From assembly GCA_036867785.1 (NCBI GenBank), contig CP145420.1, positions 1,054,001 to 1,118,000 of the forward strand: 64,000 nt of DNA, read 5' to 3'. The stretch is from Plasmodiophora brassicae. Lineage: Eukaryota; Endomyxa: Phytomyxea; Phytomyxea; Plasmodiophorida. Within the stretch, counting starts at the first letter, position 1; each line of letters begins with the position of its first letter. Below the pieces are notes generated by a model that was not told the DNA's origin, did not search any database, and saw only the letters and a program-made list of their open reading frames with translations. Below, in pieces: positions 43,096-52,303 of this stretch. The position numbers and the translations under genes were made by a program.

Positions 43096-44504
43096 ATGGT
43101 CCTGGCGGCGTCGTCGAGCACGTCGGCGCTGGTCGACGCGATCTCGACAGGGGCGATCGGTCCGGTGCTGGACTTGTCGTACGGGAAGGTCGTCGCCGAC
43201 CTCGGCAAATTCGAGCAAATCTGCAACGCGTTGAGCGCGTCGACGAACGTGTATGCCGTCGAGCTGGCCGGGTGCGAACTGTCGATCGAGCACGCCGTAC
43301 TGCTAGCCCGAACGTTGGGTGCGAATCGCGGGATTCAGGTCCTGGACCTGGCTGGCACCGCGTACGTTTCGCCGTTCTGTGCGCGAACTCGGTGCCTGAC
43401 TGTCTCCGCGTAGGCTCGACGACGACGCCTTGTCCGAATTGTGCAACGCTGTCGCAAAGTCGTCCTTGCTCTGCCGGCTGTCTCTCCATCACAATGCACT
43501 AGGTTGGCATGGTTCGTACCACCGGGCCGTACGTTCGTTATCGTAACTGGTGATCCTGCGCAGGCGAGACCTCGGCGTCGACGCTGTCGGACGTGATTTC
43601 GTCGAACAAAGCGATCCGGAACCTACAGATAGGGTGCAACCCGTTCTGCGAAGGGCAACGGGAACCTGTGGACCAGGCGCTACAGACGCGCCCCGAGCTG
43701 AACTGCGACCTGATCGTTGATATCAAGCCAGAGGACCGTCCCGTCCTCGAGGCGCCCGAGAAAAAGTGGCTCACGGTACCCGTCCGACAGCGATACGCGA
43801 AGTGCAAACCAAACCAGTTGGACTACTACCAATGTAGACGGGCGCCGCATATCGCTCGGCATGTATATACGTGATGGGATGACGATCTGTGCAGGCGTGG
43901 CTAGCGGGAACACGGCCCGCTTGGGCAAACTGATGAAGGCACTGGGCAAGGAAATCGATATCGCTGCATGCCATCCGGAGGGGTTCACAGCAATGCACAT
44001 CGCGGCTGCGAATGGTCATGCGAAGATGCTCAAGGAACTGCTCAAGGTATGCATTCGCCGTAGTCCTCATCGTTACAGCAACCGACAGCCTGTCGTAGAT
44101 GGGCGTCCCGTTTGACACAAAACTGCCATGTGACCTTGGCGGCCATCCGAGGTGGTACGCGACGCCTGCCGGAAAGATGATGAGGTTCGCCCTGTCCAGA
44201 CGCTCGACTCCCCTGTTCTTCGCCGTGGCCGCCGGCAGTATCCCGTGCGTTAAGGCGCTTCTAGCCGCTGGCGACAAAGCATCGGAACCGTCGGTCGCGG
44301 CTTGTTCGCGTGCTTGAACAATCGCTGACACGCCAGCCCAACAGGAACGCGAACGAGATCTGGCCCGTCGATCTCGCCTCGGAGCCGTGCCGCGCCGAGC
44401 TGCCCGTCGTCGACAAGGAGGTCGCCATGAAGATCGAGATGGAGCGCCGCGTCAAGGCCGCCAGATCAAAGAGCGCCGCCGGCAAGACCAAGAAGAAGAA
44501 ATAG
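43096..44504 (+). CDS. Leucine-rich repeat plus ankyrin repeat protein
   Basis: Six to seven exons. The first two encode leucine-rich repeats of the ribonuclease-inhibitor type (VYAVELAGCELSIEHAVLLA, IQVLDLAGTALDDDALSEL, LLCRLSLHHNAL). Later exons encode ankyrin repeats (FTAMHIAAANGHAKMLKELL and STPLFFAVAAGSIPCVKALL). The protein ends in a basic tail with KKKK. Introns restore GTALDDDAL, NALGETS and YYQCVASGNT, which supports the join of the two repeat types in one gene. No signal peptide is present, unlike the SKP1/ankyrin family, and the ankyrin repeats are of ordinary, divergent sequence. It probably acts as a cytosolic scaffold, which is inference. Confidence 0.75.
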
Positions 44505-44685
44505 AGTCGCGCGATCGGACCAGGCCAATCGATCGAATCGAGATCCCCATGAGGTGTCTCCTCCGTGCGTGGACTGCAGACGCGCCGGTGGGCTGCGCGC
44601 CGTTCGTGTTTTGTGCGCGCGGAACGATCGACTGGCAGAGAGTGCGGGAGCAAAGTGGGTACTTGGTGCTTGGTCGGCGGTTGAG

Positions 44686-45699
44686 ATGCGCGTGGAGCCG
44701 TTGCATGGTGGTCACCTCGACGACGTCGTGGTGGTTGCGGGTGACGATGACGACGACGGCGACGGGGTGCCGATCGACCGCATCCTGGCGGGGCGTCCGT
44801 TTCGGGTCGCGCGCCTGCTCATGGATGACGTGGCGGTGATGTCGCCGGGCCAGGTCGACCTCGTCCTGCACTGCCGGTGCCGCTGGCTCAGCCTGCAGCG
44901 ATGCGCATCGCTGACGGCGGGGTTGATGGCCGATCTGGAGCCGGCGTTCGCCCGCCTGCATCACCTGGACCTGTCGGGGAATTCCGCCCGGGAGCACCTC
45001 GACGTCGTCGTCATCGCGCGAGTTCTCCCTCGCCTCACCGAGCTGATCCTCGAGGGATGCGACCTGGTCAGCGACGACGTCGTCGTCCTCGCCGACGCCA
45101 TGCGGGTCGACCCGCGTCGGATGCGACTCCTGAACCTGTCGGCGAACGCCGGCCTGGGCGACGAAGGCCTCCAGGCGCTCTGCGCTGGACTGGAAGGGCA
45201 TGCGAACCTGGCCGATCTGTCGTTGGCGGACTGTGGCCTGACGGCCGCCGGCGCGTCCCTCCTGTCCGACGCCCTGGCCACGCTGCCCGATCTCCAGTCG
45301 CTGAACCTGGAGTTCAACGTCGTTGGCGACGACGCCGTCGCCCGCCTGATGAACGTCATGGCACAGACGGGGACCGTGCGGTCGGTGAACGTCGCCCAGT
45401 GCGGGTGCGATCCGATAAAGGTGGTCGAGGCGGCCGCCGCCGTCCCCACCATCGTCGACCTGGTCTGCGATGGGGCACCGGCGCCGGCGGTCGCATCCGT
45501 CGTCGAGAGGCATCGCGCGGCGTGCTCGGAAGCCGCCAAACTGATCTTCCTGGCGTCGCGCCCGGCCAGAACGCTCCTGTGCAACCCGAGCTTCGATCGG
45601 GAACTGCTCAACCTGATCTTCGACCTGGCCCTGCCCGCGTCCGACGCCGACCGTCGTCGTCGCCGGGGACGGCAACGACACCAGTTGTGCCAGTGCTGA
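44686..45699 (+). CDS. Leucine-rich repeat protein
   Basis: Single exon of about 337 residues. Five or six ribonuclease-inhibitor-type repeats are visible: LHHLDLSGNSAREHLDVVVI, LTELILEGCDLVSDDVVVLA, MRLLNLSANAGLGDEGLQAL, LADLSLADCGLTAAGASLLS and LQSLNLEFNVVGDDAVARLM. The N-terminus is acidic (DDDDDGDG). The C-terminal 80 residues lack repeats and end with Arg-rich sequence and two cysteines. The frame is open for another 44 codons upstream, so an earlier start is possible. It follows the LRR-ankyrin gene on the same strand by about 180 bp. Its stop lies 28 bp from the convergent GT61 gene. Confidence 0.75.
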   Translation: MRVEPLHGGHLDDVVVVAGDDDDDGDGVPIDRILAGRPFRVARLLMDDVAVMSPGQVDLVLHCRCRWLSLQRCASLTAGLMADLEPAFARLHHLDLSGNSAREHLDVVVIARVLPRLTELILEGCDLVSDDVVVLADAMRVDPRRMRLLNLSANAGLGDEGLQALCAGLEGHANLADLSLADCGLTAAGASLLSDALATLPDLQSLNLEFNVVGDDAVARLMNVMAQTGTVRSVNVAQCGCDPIKVVEAAAAVPTIVDLVCDGAPAPAVASVVERHRAACSEAAKLIFLASRPARTLLCNPSFDRELLNLIFDLALPASDADRRRRRGRQRHQLCQC

Positions 45700-45726
45700 G
45701 TGGACGGCACGACCCCCTGTCGTACT

Positions 45727-47210
45727 TTATAGGACGATGGGATTCCGATGGGACCCGCCGTCGCGGTCGACGTCGATCTGGTTTGCCATGGCGCTGACGA
45801 TCACGTCGGCCAGGCGTCGTCGTCGCTCGCTTGGGAAGCCGCCGGGTTTATCCGCCGTGTACATCCTGAAATCCACCGACACGTACGACAGCCCTGCGTC
45901 GAGCGCGACGTTCTCGAACAGCCTGGTCTCGAAAGCGTAATCTGCCAGCGAACCGGGTCAGGGTAATGCGCGCGTGCGTCTCGTCGCTGGGTGATAGGCG
46001 ATGGACCTGTTCGCAGCTCCACCAGGGCGGCGCCATCGCGCGCGTAAAGCGCGTTGACGAGCCCTGCCCCGTGTGTTCCCAGGACGCAGGAGGCGTCCTG
46101 CATGATCTCCAGCAGGCCGACGATGTCGTCGAACTGGTCGCCGCCGCTGATGACGGTGACGTCGAGGTGCCTCGCCTGCAGGTCTCCGACGAACGCCTCG
46201 AAGTCGGCCTGCGCCATGGCCCGGCCGCCGCCTCCGGTCCTGTGGAAGAACACGACACGGTTCGAGCGGTCCGCTGGCCGCTTCGGACGATACAACTGAC
46301 GAACGTAGCGCTGCCACCTGTGGGCGAATTCGTACCAGTACGGGGCGGGCGCCAGCGCGTCGATCTCGAACCAGGACCGGTAGAACGGCTGCGGGCCGTA
46401 TCCCCAGACGAGGTGGTCGAGGCAGACGGTCCGCTGGTCCCTGGGCATCCCCCGAATCGTGCCGAACATGCGCGCCTTGGTGTCGTGCAGGACGGCCAGC
46501 TCGGGCCGGTCAGACGGGATCTCGAACAGCGTGCAATTCGGCAGCAGCGGCACGACGCCGAGGCGGTCGGCCTGCCAGAACAGGGGCAGCAGGTTGTCGT
46601 TGTGCGCGTGGAACGCGTTGTTGGCCACCCAGACGCTCGACAGGAACGACGTGCCGCGCACGTGTTCGTCGCAGAACGACGGCGGGTCCCAGGGGCGCGC
46701 GTCCGCATGGAACCGCTGCTGGAGGTCGACAATGCCGCCGTTCAGGAAGGCTCGGTACCTGGGCGATTGCGCTGGTCGATTAGCGCCGCCGGGCGCCTGG
46801 CCACACCGCCCGCTGTCACCGACTTGTACGCCTGCGGCTCGATGTCGCGGACGATCGTGCTGTTCGCCTGGCCGAAGAAGACGATGTGGCCCCGGTGGAA
46901 GGCTACGCGTCTGAATTCGAACCACTGAGGGGCGCTCTCCAGGCAGTAGGCGTCGCCGGCACAGTCGCCTGCGTGCATGGCCTGGATGGCGGGCGCCTCT
47001 GACGGCGCCACCACCGGTCTACAGGACGCCGCCAGGGGAACGTCGGCAACCGCGGGTACAGGACGACGGCAACGCTGCGCCGACGTACCTCGTCAGCGGC
47101 GGCGGATCGCGTACCAGGCGGGTAATGACGCGCGATTGCATGACCAGCGACGCGATTGATATAGCGAGGACGACTACAAGGCCCCAGGTGATCGACGACC
47201 TCGGCACCAT
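45727..47210 (-). CDS. GT61-family glycosyltransferase, type II Golgi membrane protein
   Basis: Four exons with introns at 47019-47088, 46759-46823 and 45942-46006. The N-terminus has a signal anchor, TWGLVVVLAISIASLVM, typical of Golgi enzymes. The catalytic region shows FHRGHIVFFGQAN, TCVLGTHGAGL-like sequence in the form CVLGTHGAGLVNALYARD, and SNRVVFFHRTGGGGR, as in plant and protist GT61 xylosyl- and arabinosyltransferases and animal EOGT. After the third intron the end reads YAFETRLFENVALDAGL and VSVDFRMYT. Removing introns restores frame three times, which supports the model. Donor and acceptor sugars cannot be deduced. Confidence 0.88.
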
Positions 47211-47222
47211 CGTCGAGAGCAA

Positions 47223-48019
47223 CTGTAGATCGTGGTGTACCCTGCACTAGTCTACCGTATTGTACAGAATGTCGTATGTACCCGTCAGGATGTTGTACGC
47301 GGGCTTTTGACCCACCACGGAATGCGTGAAATTGCCGACGCGGACCGCCAATGGCCGCCACCCATTTGCTTGTCGTCATGATTGTGAGCAAAGTGAGGCG
47401 CCATCATGCGTGCCCCAACACGCGTTGGCATTGTCTTCATTGATATTATTTGCGGGGCGTTTCGCGGGCGCAGTTGGCGTTTAGTTACGGTAAAGCGCGC
47501 TCCACGATATTACGGGGGCACTGCGCGGCCAGAGACCGACTGACTCTCCCCTGGGCGGATGGTGTCTCCAACAGCCTCCATTACGCTTGAGGCAGTGCTG
47601 ACCATTTCATTAAGCTGTTCCAGCTGCACGGGGTGGAGATGAATGGCCGATTGCAAGGTCTCAGCCGACTGTTTGACTAGATCAAGCCAGCTCCACCCCA
47701 TCCAGCTGGATAAGCCTAATGGAACGGTCAGCACTGCCCCAAGCGTAATGGGGGCTGTTGAAGACAGGATACGACCGCCAGTGATGGGAATGACAAGCGG
47801 TCGAGTCCGGTAACGGGGTTATATCGTCCTACCGACGGGAACCCGCAGGCAGGCCGGCGCCACTAGACAACGACCGACCCGGGTCTGCTGAATCGCCGCT
47901 CCACGCGCGGCACACGGTCCAGATCAGACGGCGCGACCATCACCACGAACCGAGGGGACGGGCACTGCACGGCGGTACTGTGTATATATACAACGCGCGC
48001 GTGCACGAGGTCGCCACCC
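47223..48019. other. Long intergenic region with a foldback
   Basis: This 797-bp gap between two minus-strand genes is the largest of the window and is AT-richer than its surroundings. It contains the 188-bp inverted repeat listed separately and a GTGTATATATACAAC stretch near 47980. A 74-codon open frame (47510-47734, minus) lies inside the palindrome and probably results from it. No gene is called. Confidence 0.5.
47571..47758. repeat. Foldback (inverted repeat) with 68-nt arms
   Basis: Left arm 47571-47638 and right arm 47691-47758 are reverse complements with nine mismatches in 68 positions (about 87 percent), separated by a 52-nt loop. Weaker complementarity continues outward to roughly 47532 and 47806. 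Both arms share ACAGCC, CCATTACGCTTG, GGCAGTGCTGACC, CCAGCTG and GGGGTGGAG. Transcribed, it would form a long hairpin. It may be a foldback or MITE-like element or a small-RNA precursor. No target-site duplication could be fixed. Confidence 0.8.
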
Positions 48020-48795
48020 CTACGTCTTCACGAGTTTCATGCCGAACATGGCGTTGGCGTAGCTGTAGACGATGCTGCACAGGGTCGTGCCGCTGGGCTG
48101 GCTGCCGATCGTCGGCAGGCCGCGCCCGCTGCTGATGCGTTCCGGGAGCCACCGGGCGCTGACGCTGGAATGCCGATACGAGACGCCCGTATCGGGCAGC
48201 CGGGTCGGTGGGCCCAGGTCCGGCTCGGGGCACTCGGCGAAGCTGTCGGGGCGCAGCACGGCGTAGGCGATGACAACGGACCCGGCTTCCATCAGGATCC
48301 GGTCCTGGTCCTCGGGCGACGGGATGGCGCCGTCCCGCCGCGACGGCGCCAGGATATGGACGACGGGGTCGGGCGCGATCGGATCGCCCTCGGGCGCGCT
48401 GCCCTTGTCATCGTGCAGCGAGCACGCCGACACGTACTCGCTGTGCGGCCCGCTGCCCTGCATCAGGATGACATTGTAGAACGCCTCGGTGTGCACCTTG
48501 CCCTTCTTGTCGACGGACGCCCCGGACCGGCGGATGCGCCGCATGAACTCCTTCGACAGCGGCGTGAAGCACCCGGTCGGCCGCGTCACGTCCGGCCCCG
48601 GCGCTGCTGCCGTCCGCGCCCACCTCCTACACACGGCCTGCGACACGCGATACATGGCAGGCAGGCCGTCGGTCGCGATTCGCACAACGATCGCTCGGAC
48701 CGCTCGCGGACGCGCAGGTCTACCAATGTAGAGGTGCGCACGCACGCCGCACCCTGCGCGCCGCTGCCCTACATGCGTACAGGTAGGTTGTCCAT
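48020..48795 (-). CDS. Unknown protein, only the C-terminal exon is secure
   Basis: The stretch from about 48575 down to the stop at 48020 is clearly coding. It contains FTPLSKEFMRRIRRSGASVD, TEAFYNVILMQGSGPHSEYV, VVHILAPSRRDGAIPSPEDQ, VVIAYAVLRPDSFAECPEP, VSYRHSSVSARWLPERIS and a glycine/serine-containing end. No domain is recognised. The upstream part (to an ATG at 48795) must contain introns, since frames change and GT and AG candidates such as CCTGTACGC and TGTGTAG occur, but I could not join them uniquely. It is divergent from the IQ-motif gene. Confidence 0.5.
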
Positions 48796-48994
48796 GCCCG
48801 GACGGGCCTTGCGGGTCCCGCCCACGTTGCTCTGCTGCGATTCCTGGCCTGGGACGGGTGCGCTCCCCGGGTGGTGCTCCCCGGGTGCGGCGTGACTTAC
48901 GTTGCACGGGCGTCGGATCCAGCCGTTGTCGGAGCCCGGCCCCGTCGTATCGGACTGGGCAACCGGTACGGGCAAGGGTAGTCAGTGGCCGGCG

Positions 48995-49807
48995 ATGAGC
49001 GACGACGACGTCGACGAGCGCCTGGGCCGTGCCATCGCGGTGCTGCGCGTGGTGGTCGGGGACCTGCAGGCCGCCCGGGAGCGCAACCGGCGCCTGGAGC
49101 GGGACAACCGGGCGCTGAAGGCGTCGTGGCATGCGCGGCGGGACCGGGCCGCTGTGCTGATCCAGCGGCGGTTCCGACGGTGGCGCCGGGCCCGCCTCGA
49201 AGAAGACCGACGGTACGATGCGATCGTCCGGCGTCTGGACCCGGAGGACCCCCGGCGCCGTCTGCTCCTCGACCTGGAGCGCCCGCTCTCCGATCGCCCC
49301 GTCGACTTCCGCCGCCGCCCATCGTCGGTCCCGTCCGACGACGAGGTCCTGCGCGCGGCTGTGTCGTCGGACAGCGCGTCGTCGTCACCGCGAACGTCGA
49401 AACTGTTCATCCCGGTGCCGCTCTGCGGGACGATGTCGACCCGGTACCTGTCGCCGAGGCCGCTGGCCCTGGATCACGACGCGGAGGACACGTCCACGCC
49501 GACGTCGTCCGTTCGGCACCCGTCCGTCTCGGACGCGTCCTCGCTGGGCATCTCCCGGTCGTCGTCCGTATCGTCGCCCGTCGCCAGTCGGTGGGAGGCG
49601 GCGATCACCCCGATCAAGGACGACGCCCTGGACGCGGCGTCGCCCAGCGGGTCCAAGTTGCATCGCTGGTGGCCGGACATCACGGACGACGGCGCCGGCG
49701 GCAACGATGGGGCCGGCAAACCAGGGCCAGGCAGCCTGCAGGCGCTGCTCGACACGATCAGGAATACGACAACGCGCCGGGCGCCGCTCCTGGCGACCCC
49801 GCTCTAA
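48995..49807 (+). CDS. IQ-motif and coiled-coil protein
   Basis: Single exon, about 270 residues. A coiled coil at residues 8-45 (LRVVVGDLQAARERNRRLER) runs into an IQ calmodulin-binding motif, RAAVLIQRRFRRWRRARLEE. The rest is Ser/Pro/Asp-rich and probably disordered, with several SP and TP sites, including RYLSPRP and AAITPIKDD. Architecture like this is common in basal-body and cytoskeletal proteins, but no orthologue is recognised. The ATG at 48995 begins the coiled coil, and an earlier in-frame ATG at 48902 would add 31 residues without features. The stop overlaps an AATACA hexamer. Confidence 0.65.
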   Translation: MSDDDVDERLGRAIAVLRVVVGDLQAARERNRRLERDNRALKASWHARRDRAAVLIQRRFRRWRRARLEEDRRYDAIVRRLDPEDPRRRLLLDLERPLSDRPVDFRRRPSSVPSDDEVLRAAVSSDSASSSPRTSKLFIPVPLCGTMSTRYLSPRPLALDHDAEDTSTPTSSVRHPSVSDASSLGISRSSSVSSPVASRWEAAITPIKDDALDAASPSGSKLHRWWPDITDDGAGGNDGAGKPGPGSLQALLDTIRNTTTRRAPLLATPL

Positions 49808-49877
49808 ATACAGGGGCGGCAGGCGTGCCTCGCCCTCGTCCGACAGTACACGTCATCGCCCCCGTCGATAGTCTAAA

Positions 49878-52035
49878 ATGGTCGACGGCCGCATCGATGG
49901 CGTCCGCCTCGCCCTGCTCGTCGTCGTCGTCGTCGTCAGTGTCGCTCGACCCGTGGGCGCCGTCCTGCTGCGCTCCAGCGATGGCGTTGTGCACCGGGTG
50001 GACAGTGCGGTCGCCATCGCCCACTGCGACCTGCTGGGCGCCCTGGTCGGCGCGGGCGACGACGACGTCGTCGTCCACCTGCCCACCGTCGACAATACCG
50101 AGTTACAGCTGATCGTGGAGTTCCTCACCGACGTCGACGAGGCCTGCTGCGGCGACCGGGTGGGTGTTTGTGCCCCCTGGCGCTTGCGACGAACGATGCA
50201 CTGACTCGATGGAACGACAGGTCGACCGGGCCGCCCGGTGGGCCCACCAGCACCGCCTGCTCGGACAGGCGAGCGACGAGCACACGCAGCGACGCCTGCT
50301 GTCGGCGGCACACTACCTCGGCATGCAGGCGCTCGTCGCCGCGATCGTATCGACGCGGGCCAACTGGGCGGCCGCCTCCGAGTCCTGGCACGTGCAACGC
50401 CAGGTGATGCGAGCGAACGTCCCCGGGATCATGACGCGGCTCGCCCGGGCCGCCGCCGGCGAACGTCAGCGCGCGGTCGTCAAGCGGGTCTACGACGTCG
50501 TCGCGGGGGCGACCGGGGACGCGTCACCCGTCGACGTCAACGACGCCGAGTGGTTCCAGGGCGGCACCGTCCTGCACTGGGCCGCCTGGCACGGCGAGGA
50601 GTCGATCGTCGCCCTGCTGCTCGACGTCGCCGGCGTCGACGTGGACGCGCGCAGCCAGCTGGAGCGCGAGACGCCCCTGCACTGGGCCGCCCTGACGCCG
50701 CATCGCTCGCCGGGCGTCGTCGACCTGCTGCTCGCCGCGCCCGGCGTCGACGTGAACGCGCGCAACGACCGCAACGAGACGCCCCTGCACCTGGCCGCCC
50801 GGCATGGGCGCGACGACGTCGTCCGGGTGCTGCTGGCCAGCGACCGGGTCGACGTGAACGCGCGCGACGCCCACCTGATGACCGCCCTGCACTGGGCCGT
50901 CACGCACGGCAGCGACGCCGTCGTCGACCTGCTGCTGGGCGTGCCCGACGTCGACGTGAACGCGCGCGACGGCCGCACCCGCACGCCCCTGCACGACGCC
51001 ATGCGCCTGGGGCGGCACGGCGTCGTGCAGCGCCTGCTGGACGCGCCCGGCATCGCCGTCGACCAGCACGGCGCCGACCTCGGCACGACCCCGCTGCACT
51101 GGGCCGTCGCCCACGCCGACGACCGCGTCGTCGCCGCCCTGCTGGCGCGGGCACGAGGCGATGTCGTCGTCAGCGCGCGCGACCGCACCGCCAGGACGCC
51201 GCTGCACGTCGCCGTGCGGCTCCGGCGCGATCGCGTCGTCCAGATGCTGCTCGAGGCGCGTCGTCGTCGCCCTGCGCTGGGCGGCGGCGGCGGCGGCTGC
51301 CTGGGCCTGGGCGGGTTCGACGACGACGACGACGACGACGCGGACGTCGACGTCAACGCGCTGGACGACGACGGCCTGGCGCCGCTGCACTGGGCCGTCC
51401 TGGACGGCACCGACGCCGCCGTCGCGCTGCTGCTGGCGGCGCCCGGCATCGACGTGAACGCGCGCGACGGGCGGCAACGCGCGACGCCGCTGCACTACGC
51501 GGCGTCGGGCGGGCGCGCCCGGGCCACCCGCCTGCTGCTGGCGGCGGTCGGCGTCGACGCCCGGGCGCGCACCCGCGACGGCAGCACGCCGCTGCACGAG
51601 GCGGCCGCCGCCGGCTGCCCCCACGTCGTCCGGCTGCTGCTGCTGGCGGCGGTGGCCCGCGGCGTCGACGTGAACGCGCGCGACGACGACGACCGGCGCA
51701 CGCCGCTGCACGTGGCCGTGCAGCACGGCCACGCCGACGTCGTCGTCGTGCTGCTGGCGGCGGCCGCGGCACCCGGCGGCGGCGTCAACGTGAACGCGCG
51801 CGACCGCTGCGGGCGAACGCCGCTGGATTGGGCGGCGGCCGGCCGCCGCGCCGCCATCGTCCAGGCGCTCGTGCTGGCGCCCGGGATCGTCGTCAACGCC
51901 GCCGTGAGGACGGGGCGTCGACGACATCGCTGCTGCACTCGGACGTCGCCGTCGTTGGAGGCGATCGCGTGTTGTGGAACGCCGCGCGATCGTCCAGGTC
52001 GTCAGGGCAGCGAGTCGGCGCCGCGATTCGACTGA
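49878..52035 (+). CDS. SKP1-like/ankyrin protein with signal peptide, member D
   Basis: Largest member, 698 residues. Exon 1 (49878-50159) encodes a strong leader, VRLALLVVVVVVSVARPVGA, then VLLRSSDGVVHRVD and VVHLPTVDNTELQLIVEF. The intron at 50160-50220 (61 nt, phase 0) leads to VDRAARWAHQHR and LLSAAHYLGMQAL, the second half of the SKP1-like fold. Twelve ankyrin repeats follow with very uniform units such as TPLHWAV and PGIDVNARDG. An insert of six glycines, a Gly/Leu stretch and seven aspartates interrupts repeats 7 and 8. Third positions are almost only G or C. Member E follows 268 bp downstream. Confidence 0.85.
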
Positions 52036-52303
52036 TCGACGACGAGCGTTGCATTATAAACCGGGGTCAGCCGGGGGTGCCGGCGGTGACGTCGTGGCCG
52101 CCCATCTGCACGTCGCTCCGCGTGTTGATCGACGATAGCGTTCTGCAGGGCGGCTATAATGCAGGGTTCACGCGAAGGAGCGCAGACACGTCGCCGCGCT
52201 CGTCTGATCGGCGCCGGAAATGGGATCGTGCTGTACGTGGCGGCGTCCGAGGAGGCAGGCCCGCATTCTGCAGAGGTTTTCGCCGTCTATACGTCGTCGC
52301 GAC

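Noticed and set aside
45966-46928. 320-codon plus-strand frame opposite the GT61 gene
   Set aside because: The minus strand encodes the GT61 blocks and splices correctly. The plus-strand frame has no domain.
47510-47734. A 74-codon minus-strand frame inside the foldback
   Set aside because: Its sequence is set by the palindrome, it has no recognisable domain and no neighbouring coding signal.
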